DNA of 64,000 bases from Auanema rhodensis (Eukaryota > Nematoda > Chromadorea > Rhabditida > Rhabditidae): positions 6,830,501 through 6,894,500 of the forward strand of contig OZ059900.1 of assembly GCA_964057225.1 (NCBI GenBank). Direction: 5' to 3'. Under the pieces are notes generated by a model. The model searched no databases and had not been told where the DNA came from. It saw only the letters and a list, made by a program, of their open reading frames with translations. A program made the position numbers and the translations under genes. Below are positions 50,810 through 61,896 of this stretch, one piece after another. How positions within the stretch are numbered: position 1 is the first letter of the stretch; every line of letters starts with the position of its first letter.

Positions 50810-52748
50810 TAAAAATGGTTGAGGCATCAAGAAAAATTACATCCAAGGAAAATACAAAAAAAGAAAATAATGTTTTTTTCAAAGTAGGTAGCTATAAAAA
50901 AAATAGATAGAAATAAGAGATAGATATTTGATAAAAAAAACAAAAAAGAAGTTATAATCTCTTGAGATTTATTAAGAAATATTTTGGGTTGTTGAGGAAT
51001 AACAATGAGAGAGAAAGTCAAGTTATATATCATGAAAAAAGAAAATTGAGAAAAGTCAAAAATACAAGAATGCGTTCAATTCTTAAGAAATAAAAATGAA
51101 GTGGAAAAAATGATTTAATTCAATGTTTAGAATACTCGTATCAATTTCCCAAGTGCGATGAGTTTTTGAATTTGCTTCATATCAAGTTTTCTGTTTTTGC
51201 AATCCAAAACAATAAATCATATAGTTTACGGATTGAGTTGTTTTAGGGAGGCAACCTTGGGATAACATCCCATTTAATACAACATGTATCGCCGAAGATG
51301 ATATTAATATATAAGATATTTGAAGACGTTATGTAATTTTAGACAAAGTTTGAAACATATCTCAAAATTCACTGTATAATTAGTTCAAGTGTTTATATTA
51401 CATCCTTAAGGAGCATTGCATATAAATTATACAATTCAAAGTTGGAATATATTAGAACACTGAGTTGGGATTGATACAAATCGAGCATAATTTAATGTTT
51501 TGACTTTGAAAATTTTTTATTTTACAACTTCTTTTCAACTTTGACTCTGATTATTACTTAATTTTTAGCTCTTAATGACAGCCGGCTATTCATCTGTTTA
51601 AGCATTTGAATAACTTCTCAGTATACTTCTATACACATTAATCAGCATAATCAATGTATGAAACATGTATAAGTATTTTGTTTATATAATGCATGCAAAC
51701 AAGAATTATCATATCAAAATAGATTATCATTATCGAGATAAGGTATTCTATTGTTCATAGCATTGCTGTTAGGAGATATAAATAAAGAAAAGGAAGATAT
51801 AGTGATAGTAACAAGAGTAAATGAACACATAATGATAATATACTAGATAATCAAGGAGAAACAGAAAGATTGAAAAAGAAGAAAACGGTGCTAAGAGAGA
51901 GTGGTGATAGAAAAAGGTACATGTAGAGAGAAAAAGATAGAGGAAAAAACCGAGAGATTCATTGAATGATAGAAAATAAAGAAAAAGTAGTAGAAAAAAC
52001 TGTTAAGAGATGACGGGGGAGAGAGAGTGAGAATATGGTGAAATAATGAATGTGAAAGCTCAAAAAATAAAATTGTGCCAAAAGTTATATTCTGTAAAAG
52101 AGATGAATGAAGGCTGAAAAGATGAGAGCAATCCAAAGAAGCATTGCTGATGAACAATTCATGAATGAAATTCATATAAGGAACAAAAGTTTTAATGAAA
52201 TGTAATGCAAAACATGAGATCTAGAGAAATTGTGAGAGTAAGAAATGTGCAATTTTGTGAGAGATATAAAGAATCTTTCCATATAAGCCAAAGAAGATAA
52301 TGCGATTTCGATGTTTGATCAACAAAAGGACAGAATTAGTACAGCGTAAACTTTGCTTTTTTTTAGTTTTGAAACTATTGACTGGTGGTGCATGCTCACT
52401 GCGCAAATAAAAATAAAAAAACAAAAATAATTTTTTAAAATAAAAATTTAGAAAATATTTTTGTTGTTATCGCAGTTATGGCTATTGATTGCCAAATTGA
52501 ATAGACGCGGTACGCAAAGCATTCATATCCAACCAGAGCGTTCCTTGTTATTATGAGATGGTCAGCCTTATGGAAAAAACAAAAAGGCGCGAAAAAAATT
52601 TAAAGAAGGAAGTGTTGGGTTTGTAACTTCATAAAATTGAAATTTAATTATTTTATCTGTAATGAACACCATGAAAGGAATATTAAATGAGCAAAGGGGA
52701 GCTTGGAATAGGTAACTAAGGTAACTGGCTAGTTTGGTAAGGTAGTCT
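50810..52748. other. AT-rich spacer
   Basis: About 1.9 kb is AT-rich. It includes A/G-rich stretches (51780-52030) whose complementary open frames are low-complexity. I see no gene, RNA or organised repeat. Confidence 0.45.
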
Positions 52749-52976
52749 TCATGACACATGATGATAGGCGGGCATTTCTCCGACCGCGTTCGCGCCCGTT
52801 GACCTGAGATTATGCCAAACGCAGGAAATAGAGTGACATATTGACGCTCCTGCCTGTGCACGTTCATCATGCAGAAGGAGATTAGCTATCTCCACCACAG
52901 AATTATGGCTTGATGACCACCTTGCTAAAAATTTAAGAATGTCACTATAGGTGCTAGACAGGAAATCGTCTAACAT
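52749..52976 (-). other. GC-richer patch with a 75-codon frame, uncertain
   Basis: This patch is markedly richer in G+C than the surrounding kilobases. It carries a - strand frame with a true ATG (52976-52974) and a TGA stop, reading for example SDILKFLARWSSSHNSVVEI. There are no flanking splice signals I trust and I do not recognise the peptide. It could be a small gene, a mobile-element remnant or a non-coding RNA. Confidence 0.25.
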
Positions 52977-54370
52977 CTCTCATAAATTTGTGTCAAGTCA
53001 AAGAATGCACATTCAAGAAGATATGATGCTCATCTTAACCGTGAGGCAATACTAATTATACGCATACACAATTGAATATTCTAAGAAAGGCTCTCTCTAC
53101 TAAGAAGTATAAGTGCATTTTCATTAGAAATTTCAATACTTGATAACTATCTAAATATTATAACAAAATTGAAAGACAAAATTGGTTAAATTCAAAAAAA
53201 ATACAGAGAAAATAAAGAAATGTATTGTTAGAAGAAATGATATGACATGAACCGTTAATTTTTTTCCGTTCCTGTAATAGATCATACGATGACTCCTGCC
53301 AGATTGACATGAAATTATCTGTGTAATTGAATAGATTTCAGCACAAATTCTGTATATGCAAATATTTATAAAAACTTGATAATCTAATAAATATTGAAAA
53401 AAAAACTAATTTTTTTCAGTAAAATTCACTACTTATGAAACAATATGTTCGAGATAAATGCAATTGATGAACTAGAATGATAAAATAATAAGGATGTAAG
53501 ATAACATTTGATTGATTCACATAACCATTCCCTCTTTCTCTTGTTTTTTATATTATTCAGATTGTATAGCTTTAGATGGTAGAAAATTGTTTTACTGAAG
53601 CTTATTCTACTTGTTTAGCTCACTAATGAGCTCACTATTTTGTTATTTCTATCCCCTCGTTGCATCACTTTCACGAGGTATTGAAGCTAAATTATAGTTT
53701 TGACATATGTTATAAATATGTTGTTGAATCATAAATGTATGTATACATAGAGTTTTTAATAAAAAATAGAAAAGATAAAGCTAATGGCGATCACAATCAA
53801 AAAATTGAAAGAATATCATTTAAATGTAATTAATTTAAACTTTTTGAAGCAAATTTATATATTATAATTATGATAAGCTTTGCAAACAGTTAGAGGCAGA
53901 TGTGTAACTTTGTTTTATGCCAGCGATACCAATAAACTATAATTTGGGTGGGCCATCTGGAACAACGCCTTAATTTTTTGTGTTAATTATACTCGTGTGC
54001 AACATATGCGCAAATAAGTTTAAATATCTCTCAAAAACATTTTATTTGAAACATTAAGACATGTTATCAAACAATAAGGCATTCACAAGACCAGTAAAAT
54101 GTAAAAGCTCACAAAAAATTGATATAATAACACAAGCAAAACAGAAAGAAAAATTTTACAATCGAAATAATTTGATTTATACATTTATATACTTAGGCAA
54201 CAAAGTTTAATTTTAAAACATTTTTTGAAATCATCTGCTATTGTTCTTTTTTACAATTGTTCGTTAAGACACATGCGTAAAACCGTTTAAAATCATATCA
54301 ACACCTGAAATTTTTTTTCAGCAAATATAATCAATGTTTACAAACCAGGTTGTTCATGATAATTACAAGA
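52977..54370. other. AT-rich spacer
   Basis: About 1.4 kb of AT-rich intergenic sequence lies downstream of the 318-residue - strand gene. Nothing organised is visible. Confidence 0.45.
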
Positions 54371-55680
54371 TCATTCCTCATCGTCAGTAGCTTGGTTAAT
54401 TTCACAGGGAGGTTGTTTTATATTCATAGGAAGCTCAGAATCATTATCAGAAATTTCAGTATCATCATTTGACAGTTCTGTATCATTATCAGAATGTTCC
54501 GTATCATCATGAATAAGATCAGAATCTTCAGGTACTCTCTCAGGAAGAACTAAATCCCTGATACCATCATTAATATGACGTTCTAAATTCCGATGACTCG
54601 AATTGATATCATTTTCCATTTGTGATTGTAGAATACTGTCAAATCGTACATCTTCTAGCATTCTTCTACGTCGTTCATTAGGATTCTAAAACAAAGTAGA
54701 CCCTATTTTTCTATCAATTAAGTAAGTGTTCTAACCAAAATGTTACTCGTAGGCGGTCTTCGACACTTCGATGGCAATTTAATCTTAGAATTAGTAATAT
54801 TATAGACATTCTTTAGATTTCTGCTTTGCTGAAATTGAATTTGCAATTGAATTCATTAATGCGAAAGTATACGCTTGAGTCTCTTCCATTGAGTGTCACT
54901 TCATGAGATCTTTTACGAGATATTAAATCATCATTCCCAACATTATTCAATATGTTCCGCATTATTCCATTACTTTTGGCTGCCGAAGGGGAGCTAAATC
55001 AAAGATTTCAAAACATAAATTGAAATCAAAAACCTAAATAACTGCCGGTAAGGCCCACCAACCCTTCTTCTGAAATATTCATTCTTATTATTAAAAGCTT
55101 TAATTGAAATCAAGCCTGATATTTGGTCTAACTATAATAGCGTTTCCGTTATTTTGTGTTCCATCCTGAAAACTTTCACAACATTCGTTTCTAATACTAT
55201 CCGACAATCTATTCTGCCTATGACATCTAGGCTAAAATGAAATAAAAAAATAAAAATTTCCATAGAAGAACATACACTAGGACTAAAATGCAATTTTCTA
55301 CAGACATTGGATAAGTTAGCATTTGATTTTATAATATTAGATGACTTCTTATATATACGATTAGCCTTATACTGAAAATTGGCACAACTGATATATCTAT
55401 CTTTATTAAACTTACTTCGAGAACTTTACTCATACACTCGGTTTCAACAGTTTTTTTGCTAGATACTTTAGTTTTATCAACAGGGAGAACGAAATTGTTC
55501 TCAGAATCAACCTATAAATTTCAGATGATACATTTCTTAGAGAAAATAACAAACCATTTCATCTTTATCTATTTTAGTTCTAGTAGTGGGAGAATTAGAA
55601 TTTGATTTTGGCGATTGCTAGAATATTTACTCCTAATATAGAACAACAATAAGATTTACCGTAATTTTGCGTGATGACAT
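54371..55680 (-). CDS. Basic protein with acidic Ser/Asp tail (318 residues), unknown function
   Basis: Nine exons: 55680-55660, 55617-55555, 55511-55416, 55371-55276, 55231-55116, 55069-55034, 54993-54873, 54828-54736 and 54685-54371. They join in frame from MSSRKIT to ...INQATDDEE. The intron after exon 5 (55115-55070, 46 nt) uses a GC donor (CAG then gcttga) with a normal atatttcag acceptor; all others are GT-AG. The N-terminal half is Ser/Lys-rich and disordered-looking, the middle is basic (KLPSKCRRPPTSNIL, NPNERRRR), and the tail is a degenerate repeat of the type HDDTEHSDNDTELSNDDTE, a plausible CK2-target or chromatin-type acidic tail. There is no signal peptide or membrane segment. 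I do not recognise the family; nuclear location is a guess from charge pattern. Confidence 0.8.
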
Positions 55681-55881
55681 TTTTTAATTTGTTAATCTAG
55701 GAACCCGTAACCCAAAAACTGCAAGAACTGAGATAACAATGATGCAAGTAACAATAGAGAAATATGAAAAGTTTGTGAAAATGAAAAAAACAATATTTGA
55801 ATTCAAACAAGTACAAACACGCGCAAATATTAATAATTTTCAAAAAAAAAACATTTGAATTTTAAAAATTTGAATTAACGC

Positions 55882-56206
55882 TGGGTCTCGACACGATATG
55901 CCTGGAGTATATTGGCTAAGAAATATAACCGGGCTTAATTGAGGCGCGTACGATATTCAAAAAAATCATATTGTTATTGGAGCGCGCTTACATACAAGCA
56001 AAAGTGCACCTGTCAAGCATTTTCAAAAACAGGTAAAAAGATAATATTATACAAAGAATACAAGAAACACTTCAACAAAGCGATTCACAAGAAATATTGA
56101 TAAAATTGAAATTTTAAAAAAATTTTAATCTGAAAAAACAGAGATAAGCACTAATTACTAATAAACACGTATTTTTGGCGCGTTACATCAATCGTGTCAA
56201 GACCCA
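55882..56206. mobile_element. Short inverted-repeat element (MITE-like), 325 bp
   Basis: The ends are TGGGTCTCGACACGAT at 55882-55897 and its inverted partner at 56191-56206 (15 of 16 match). The ggtctcgacacg end is typical of dispersed non-autonomous repeats in Caenorhabditis genomes. It has no coding capacity. It sits between two divergently transcribed genes, in their shared promoter. No clear target-site duplication is seen. Confidence 0.65.
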
Positions 56207-56455
56207 AGACAAAAGTGTATTTTTAACATCATGATAATCCGTGATAAATCCTAAATTGCGATTGAGCTTCTATTTTTTCATTATAATTCCTTTATCCCCC
56301 TCTCACAATTATTGACATCGTATTGAGCATTCATATATGGAAAATTTTTGTTCAGAGTTTGCTATTCGTATTGATAATGTTTTCTTATAGTTTTAACGTT
56401 ATTTCTTGTTTGTTCTATTTTTTCACATTTAAACTTCTGTAGTCTGAAGTTCGTT

Positions 56456-56715
56456 ATGTCTGAGCAGTTACCTGCTATCAATGAAAACTCTCAAGAAGTC
56501 AATACTGAGCAACATGTAAGTTACTAATTATCTTACCAGCATACCAATAATACCACAATCATAATAAATTGAAACGAATAACTACGACTGCATAGCTTTT
56601 TACATTGATGCCGCGGGCACAAATAATTACAATATGGTTAATTGTTTTGCCGCAGTGTGCTCATCTAGAAGTGAAAAGTGAGGTTTAAATATTGATGTAT
56701 AGTCAATGAACAAGA

Positions 56716-56760
<45 letters not shown>

Positions 56761-57116
56761 ACGTTAACTTTATCAAAAGCAATCAAATTTCGAATATGAA
56801 ATAGCATAAAAATTAAAAAAAATATGTTTAGAACTCATTAAATTTATTCTATATTTTTCAAGGCGGAGCCAACGAAGTATGACAATCTTTTAAATCTTAT
56901 TGAGAAAATGAAGGAGGATATCAAGCCCACCTATGCGGGTAGCAAAGCATGTGCTGATCGCTTGAAAAAGAATATTGCCCTTGCACGCATCATGATCAGG
57001 TAAATATTCATAACTGAAGCAGGCTGTAATTATATATGTACAGAGAAAATCTGACGGAAGTAAACCGTGACAAGCAAAAGTGGAACATCGAGAATCTTCA
57101 ACGTAGCAAGGAATAA
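56456..57116 (+). CDS. Small helical protein (89 residues), unknown function
   Basis: Three exons, 56456-56515, 56863-56999 and 57044-57116, join in frame. The protein starts MSEQLPAINENSQEVNTEQH and continues into a Lys/Leu/Glu-rich predicted helix (KYDNLLNLIEKMKEDIKP, then ADRLKKNIALARIMI) and a terminal ENLTEVNRDKQKWNIENLQ segment. The long first intron (347 nt) carries a TA microsatellite. A ttctgtag 13 nt before the ATG is a possible spliced-leader acceptor. The Y-(28 residues)-NRDK spacing matches the 184-residue gene at 39012 without gaps, but overall identity is low. It is divergent to the 318-residue gene. Family not recognised. Confidence 0.75.
56719..56755. repeat. (AT)n microsatellite
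   Basis: About 18 AT dinucleotides inside the first intron of the 89-residue gene. Confidence 0.95.
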
Positions 57117-58394
57117 ACAGCCAGTAGAATTTAAAAAAAATGTTTCTTTCTTTTCAAAATGTTCTCTATTCATGAATTCCATAATCTTTAGTTTAAGTTT
57201 CGACTCACAATACCTTCTCACTTCATCTCTTACTCACTGGTGCAGTTTCAAAAATCTACTTTTGACATTCTTCTTTAAAATGCGGTGTTTTTCATGTCTT
57301 TAATTTTATCATCTACAATCTCAGGATCATATCAAGAATATGAATACATATACTATTGTAAAGTTTGACATTGTTTTATGCTTCTTTAATTAGTTTTGAC
57401 ATTATCTCGTTAAATTGCTCTGCGCACAATTCAACTCTATTAAAGGTTTCTTCACCAATAAAGCATAAATTGTTACTTGTTTTCATCAACTAAATTTCAA
57501 GTTTCTTGTAATAAATTTAGTAGAGCAATAATTTTTTTTCCACGAGAACTTTTATACTATATAGGCAATAAACGTAACGAATTATTCTAACATCATGACT
57601 AAACGTTTAGTGCAGTGCAACAGAAGGTCGAGCAAGTATCTCTATTTTTAGGGTCCTTGTTGTTATTGACGATCTGATTCAAAAAAAAATGAAGTCAGCT
57701 ATATATATTCTATGAAATTGAATTTTGAGGCATATGTTTTCTATTTGACACTCATCCCATGAATATCTATGTTTTTTAAATATAATCTCTTTAATAGTTC
57801 ACCTATTTCAATGCTGAAAAGTCATGATTTATACAAAATTATCATGTTTATCATTAACTAACTGATCAATCAATGTTTTTCTCAGAAATGTTCAAAACTA
57901 ACTTGGTTTACAGATAAAAGTGTAATTTTTTCCAAGTGTTTTTTTTTCAGTAGTTGGATTGCAACTGTGTGCACTTTAAAATCAATATCGATTTCTATTC
58001 AGCCCGCCAAATACATTCTTACATACGGCGTTGCAACACATGATAGTTACAAATACAAACTCGCCAAAAATCAATTCTCTTGGAAGTTTTTGCTTTATGA
58101 TTGTTTTTATATTTTTAAATTCTTGTATTTTTTCTTTGTCTCATAATTCGGTAATATCTGTGAGATCCTGACATATGTGGCTTGAATTTGCCGTTTCTTT
58201 TATTAGCTATGGCTAGAGAACGCAGACTGCTTCTCAAGCCTATAGTGGTATTCCATAATGCTGCGCGATCAATAACAAGCCATTCAGTGGAATACTCTCG
58301 CTCCCTAGAATGTCCCACATTTCTTGCAAATTATTTGTATTATTCTAGTATATATTTCAAATTAGAGTTACGTATTACTAAATTGAAGTTAAGC
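57117..58394. other. Spacer with no confident gene
   Basis: About 1.3 kb. A GC-richer patch at about 58180-58320 has open frames on both strands (for example a - strand frame with EYSTEWLVIDRAALWNTTIG) but no convincing start or splice context. It may be a relic linked to the broken gene just to the right. Confidence 0.4.
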
Positions 58395-58899
58395 TTATAC
58401 ATTAAGGCTTCCGCTTTTACTGGTGTTCTTCACTGTCGGTTTCTCTTTCTTGAAAATTACGTCACAATTTTTCATAATTTGCGTTAAAGATACCTTTGTG
58501 AGATGGTCGGTTTGAACATCTGCTTTTCCGAACCAGATAATGATTTTTCCGTCATTGAGTTGGATTAAGTTTGATTTGGAACAGTTCTCTAAGATGCAAT
58601 AGACTCATTTATCGTTGCCATCTAATCCTGTGCAATGGACACCTGCATCAAACTGATATCCCGCCGCATTGATCCATTCGATATCTTCCAGGATTTGCAT
58701 ATCTCTTTGATGAAAAAAACGGTATTGGAGGTACTAATCTTGGTTGACGTATTGCATTGAGCTCGTCAGTATCAAAAAACTAGGTCAAACCTTATTTTGA
58801 TCGTTTGGTCAATAATCCCACCCTTGATAATACCTTCTGTTTGCCTATAATGCCATTGCTAATTGCAGTTGAGCATCGATCGAGTGGGTTTGGCGTCAT
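58395..58899 (-). pseudogene. Possible two-exon gene interrupted by one in-frame stop
   Basis: On the - strand an ATG at 58899 opens a 22-codon exon (58899-58834, MTPNPLDRCSTAISNGIIGK...) ending at a gtatta donor. An AG acceptor then leads into a 113-codon frame (58733-58395) in the same phase. That frame reads like real protein (ILEDIEWINAAGYQFDAGVH, CTGLDGNDK, NLIQLNDGKIIIWFGKADVQ) and is broken by a single TGA after GNDK before its terminal TAA. One nonsense change would explain it, so it may be a recent pseudogene, an allele, or a base error. Flanking sequence is richer in G+C than the spacers. Family not recognised. Confidence 0.38.
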
Positions 58900-59084
58900 A
58901 CTCCGCACCTGCTCAGATTAATTAGTTACCACTGCTTCTTAGAAGAGATTAAACATCACCTTCGTTAGAATCGAGATTCTCTGAATTGATATATATTCGA
59001 GTTTCGGCTTCTTTAATCATAATTGGTTTTCTTATATATTTTCTTTACGTATGTATGTATATGTCAAAGATTTACAACAATTTT

Positions 59085-59087
59085 CAG
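59085..59087 (+). promoter_or_regulatory. Probable trans-splice acceptor
   Basis: caattttcag ends 18 nt upstream of the ATG of the BTB gene at 59106, with no upstream exon evident. Confidence 0.5.
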
Positions 59088-59105
59088 AAGTTCTAAAATT
59101 TAGAA

Positions 59106-60731
59106 ATGGGAAATTATAGTAGGAGAAGAATTCAAAAGGCTCGAGTCAAAAGATATATGAAAGAAGATCGAAAATATTACGAATCATATGATTTCTTGAA
59201 AAATAAAAAGAAAAATAGCGACTTTGCACATACGTAAGATGAAGTAATTAATTAAATAAAAATTAAACTTTTTAAGACATTTTTGGCGAATTGTTGGAAT
59301 CAGTCAAGTGATGTTTAGCCGTTTCACTGCTACCTGTCGTTTAGATAAAAGAACTGTATATATTCTACAGGAACGATATATTATTGATAATTTATAATTT
59401 AGATTGAATTATCTAAGGATTTAACCCAACCTTCGGTTGAAACTACTGCATTGAAGTCCGACGATTCTCTTTTGATGAGAACTATTGTTACAATGAACCC
59501 AGAAACTCATCCATATGATAAGGACAACAACACATTATTTATTAAAGTATATTTTATTTATTATTTCTAGAATCATTACTAACTTGTATTTTACAGGTCC
59601 TTCCTGATTTCCGAAACATTTTGACTGATTGGTACTTCACAATTTGCGACTGCGACGGAAAAGTCATAGATAGTGTTATGGTTGAGAAAGTAAAATTGAT
59701 TTGACTCTTAGTAGACTATTAACTATAACATTTCAGACAAGGTACCATCGTATTATTGGTGTTGATCGCAATCTATTGGCACAAATAATAAAAAGTACAA
59801 AAGATGAAATAATGATAGTTGTTCGATTTGATTTTGGTCTTCAAATTGAAGAATCAAAGAAATTATGCAGTCATGGACAAAAACAAAGCATATACTGCTA
59901 TAAATGCAAAAAGATGGTAAGTTGGAATAATTTCTTTAATTCTAATCATTACATTGTTTTGTTTAGGAAAGTGAAAAGTTATTCAAATCAGAAATAAGCA
60001 AACTGTTTTTGTTAGGAGTCAATGATGATTTTCACGTTATTGTTGGAGATCAATGTATTAAAGTACACAAGGTTAGATCTCAATGCGTAAACTGAATTAC
60101 AAAGCAAATCATTCAATTTCAGTTTATTTTGAAAAATAAATCTCCATACTTTGCTGCTTTACTTGAGCAGGAATGCATAGAAACAAGAGACAATAGACTT
60201 ATCATGAAAGACATTGATTTCGAAGTAAGTACCCCTGTTTTATTTATATTAATCCAAACTTTTGTTTCAAATAAGTAATTTTCAGTGCCTGCGCAACATT
60301 ATTGGTTATTTTTATACTTCTGAATTAGATCTGCAGTTTGTTTTGAATTCATGTGTTGAATTTCTCGTAGTAGCTCATCGCCTCATGCTGTCTGAATTAG
60401 TTTCAATGGCTGAGCAGGTAAGTCTTATATAACTGCGTTATGTTTTATTGAGATGTTATTCAGATGTGTCGTGCAAAAGTTTCTAAGAAAACTGTGCTGA
60501 CGTATTTCAAGCTAGCTAATATCTATGATCTTCCCGAGCTTCTCGGGGACTGCATATTCTGCATTCAAGCAAACCATGAAGCTATAAAAAATGTACTTTT
60601 ACTGTTAGTTTATATTTTTAGATAATATTCTTTTATTTCAGAAAAAAACATACATCCATCTCCAAGAATGCTATCCCTCTTGGATGGAACCCGTTTATAA
60701 AAATGGAGCAGGAGCATTCCTTGTTCGATAA
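59106..60731 (+). CDS. BTB/POZ-domain protein (393 residues)
   Basis: Ten exons: 59106-59233, 59277-59355, 59403-59546, 59597-59689, 59737-59916, 59967-60071, 60123-60224, 60286-60417, 60464-60592 and 60642-60731. The N-terminus is very basic (MGNYSRRRIQKARVKRYMKE). Residues about 117-207 form a possible MATH-like region ending in KKM. The BTB domain follows at about 215-310: DDFHVIVGDQCIKVHKF, FILKNKSPYFAALLEQE, then IIGYFYTSELDL matching the family's F-Y-T-G/S-E/D turn. Later helices (TVLTYFKLANIYDLPELLGD) match the end of BTB or a short BACK. BTB proteins of this layout are typically substrate adaptors for CUL3 ubiquitin ligase. Exon lengths match the next gene downstream. The C-terminus stops soon after BTB, unlike its paralogues. 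Confidence 0.9.
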
Positions 60732-61098
60732 GAAATTCCCAGTTCTCAAGAAGAACTAGTGCGTCTCATTTAGACTCGAAAACCTAAAACCCTTGAAATA
60801 TAATGACTTTGCGATGACTCTCGCGTCCAATTAATTTGAGAATTCTCCAATTATCCAAAGCTAAATTCTTCATCCATGACTTTATTTCTCAACTTCTCAT
60901 TATGATACTAATTTGAGTAGCTTCCTGTTTGCCTGCTCTAATAAGACAAATATCCCATTCATTTTATCTTTAAGACGCTGTAGCCGCTATCAAAATCGTT
61001 TTATTCGTTCTGCATGAAACAGAAAAAAGGTTTCTTACTTCATACTCATTTTATATTGTCACCATCTATCTTATACACCTTTGGTCATAATAATGTAA
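60732..61098. other. Intergenic spacer between the tandem BTB genes
   Basis: 3' flank of the upstream BTB gene. No further exon of that gene is evident. Confidence 0.45.
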
Positions 61099-61488
61099 TA
61101 TCCATTTTACCTAATAATATTCACTAATTTTTTTGAATACCATCTGCTACCTATTTCTTGTGTATCCTGCACTAGAAATTCACTCTATGTGTTACGCAAT
61201 ACAATTGTACGGCAGGGTAGATATAGGTCTCAGCAGGATCTCACCACATCTGGGCATTTCGAATTGCCTTCGTTCATCGATACATATATCATGTGTGCAG
61301 CTAAGCCTCATTCATTGAGCATCATCGATTTTGCATGGCTGCAGTTCACGCCCCTTTTTGTCAATCAAGGTATTTATAGAACAGATTTCCATCTTGCTCT
61401 CACTTGCACTCCTAATCTCCGAGCAGCAATGTCGCTCTTTCAAACCTTTGTTGTGTTTTTTTCGTGTTGTCTGCGTAAGACAAAATAA
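61099..61488 (+). other. Open 129-codon frame without a usable start, GC-richer patch
   Basis: A + strand frame stays open from after TAA (61096-61098) to TAA at 61486-61488. The part from 61190 to 61440 is richer in G+C than the surroundings (for example GRYRSQQDLTTSGHFELPSF). It has no ATG near its beginning and no clear acceptor, so I do not call it a gene. The - strand of the same patch has a TATA-like ctataaatacc, so a non-coding transcript is an alternative. Confidence 0.25.
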
Positions 61489-61856
61489 ATTTTTGCTTAG
61501 ATAATAGAAGAGTTCTATATTTCTATAACAAATGTAAAATCAAACATTGTTTTGATTTGAGGTGATCGATACCAGTGAGTGTGATGCTTGAGTGTAACAA
61601 ACCATACAGTTTTAAAATGTTTTCAGCGTTTTTGTCATTCTTTTGGTGAACGAAGAAAGTTTCATGCTCTCCCCTGTCTTAATCTTTATTTTTTCGAAGC
61701 TGTTCAGATGCATAATATAATGTTTATCTATTTTTATTTTAGAATAACTTAGGTAATGATGAATTCTTCTTTGAACTTACCCCAAGATTTATTTCCGGAA
61801 ATTCCGAAAAATGCGTTCGTTATTTCTTTCAAATAATCATATTATTTCTTCAATTA
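61489..61856. other. Upstream region of the second + strand BTB gene
   Basis: AT-rich promoter-side spacer; no gene is seen. Confidence 0.4.
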
Positions 61857-61859
61857 TAG
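61857..61859 (+). promoter_or_regulatory. Possible trans-splice acceptor
   Basis: ttcttcaattatag ends 37 nt upstream of the ATG of the second + strand BTB gene, with no upstream exon visible. Confidence 0.35.
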
Positions 61860-61896
61860 AATTTTGCACGATCAATTCTTCATTTCGAAAACCATT

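Noticed and set aside
51891-52175. 94-codon - strand ORF rich in Phe, Leu and Ser
   Set aside because: Complement of an A/G-rich low-complexity stretch; composition explains the open frame.
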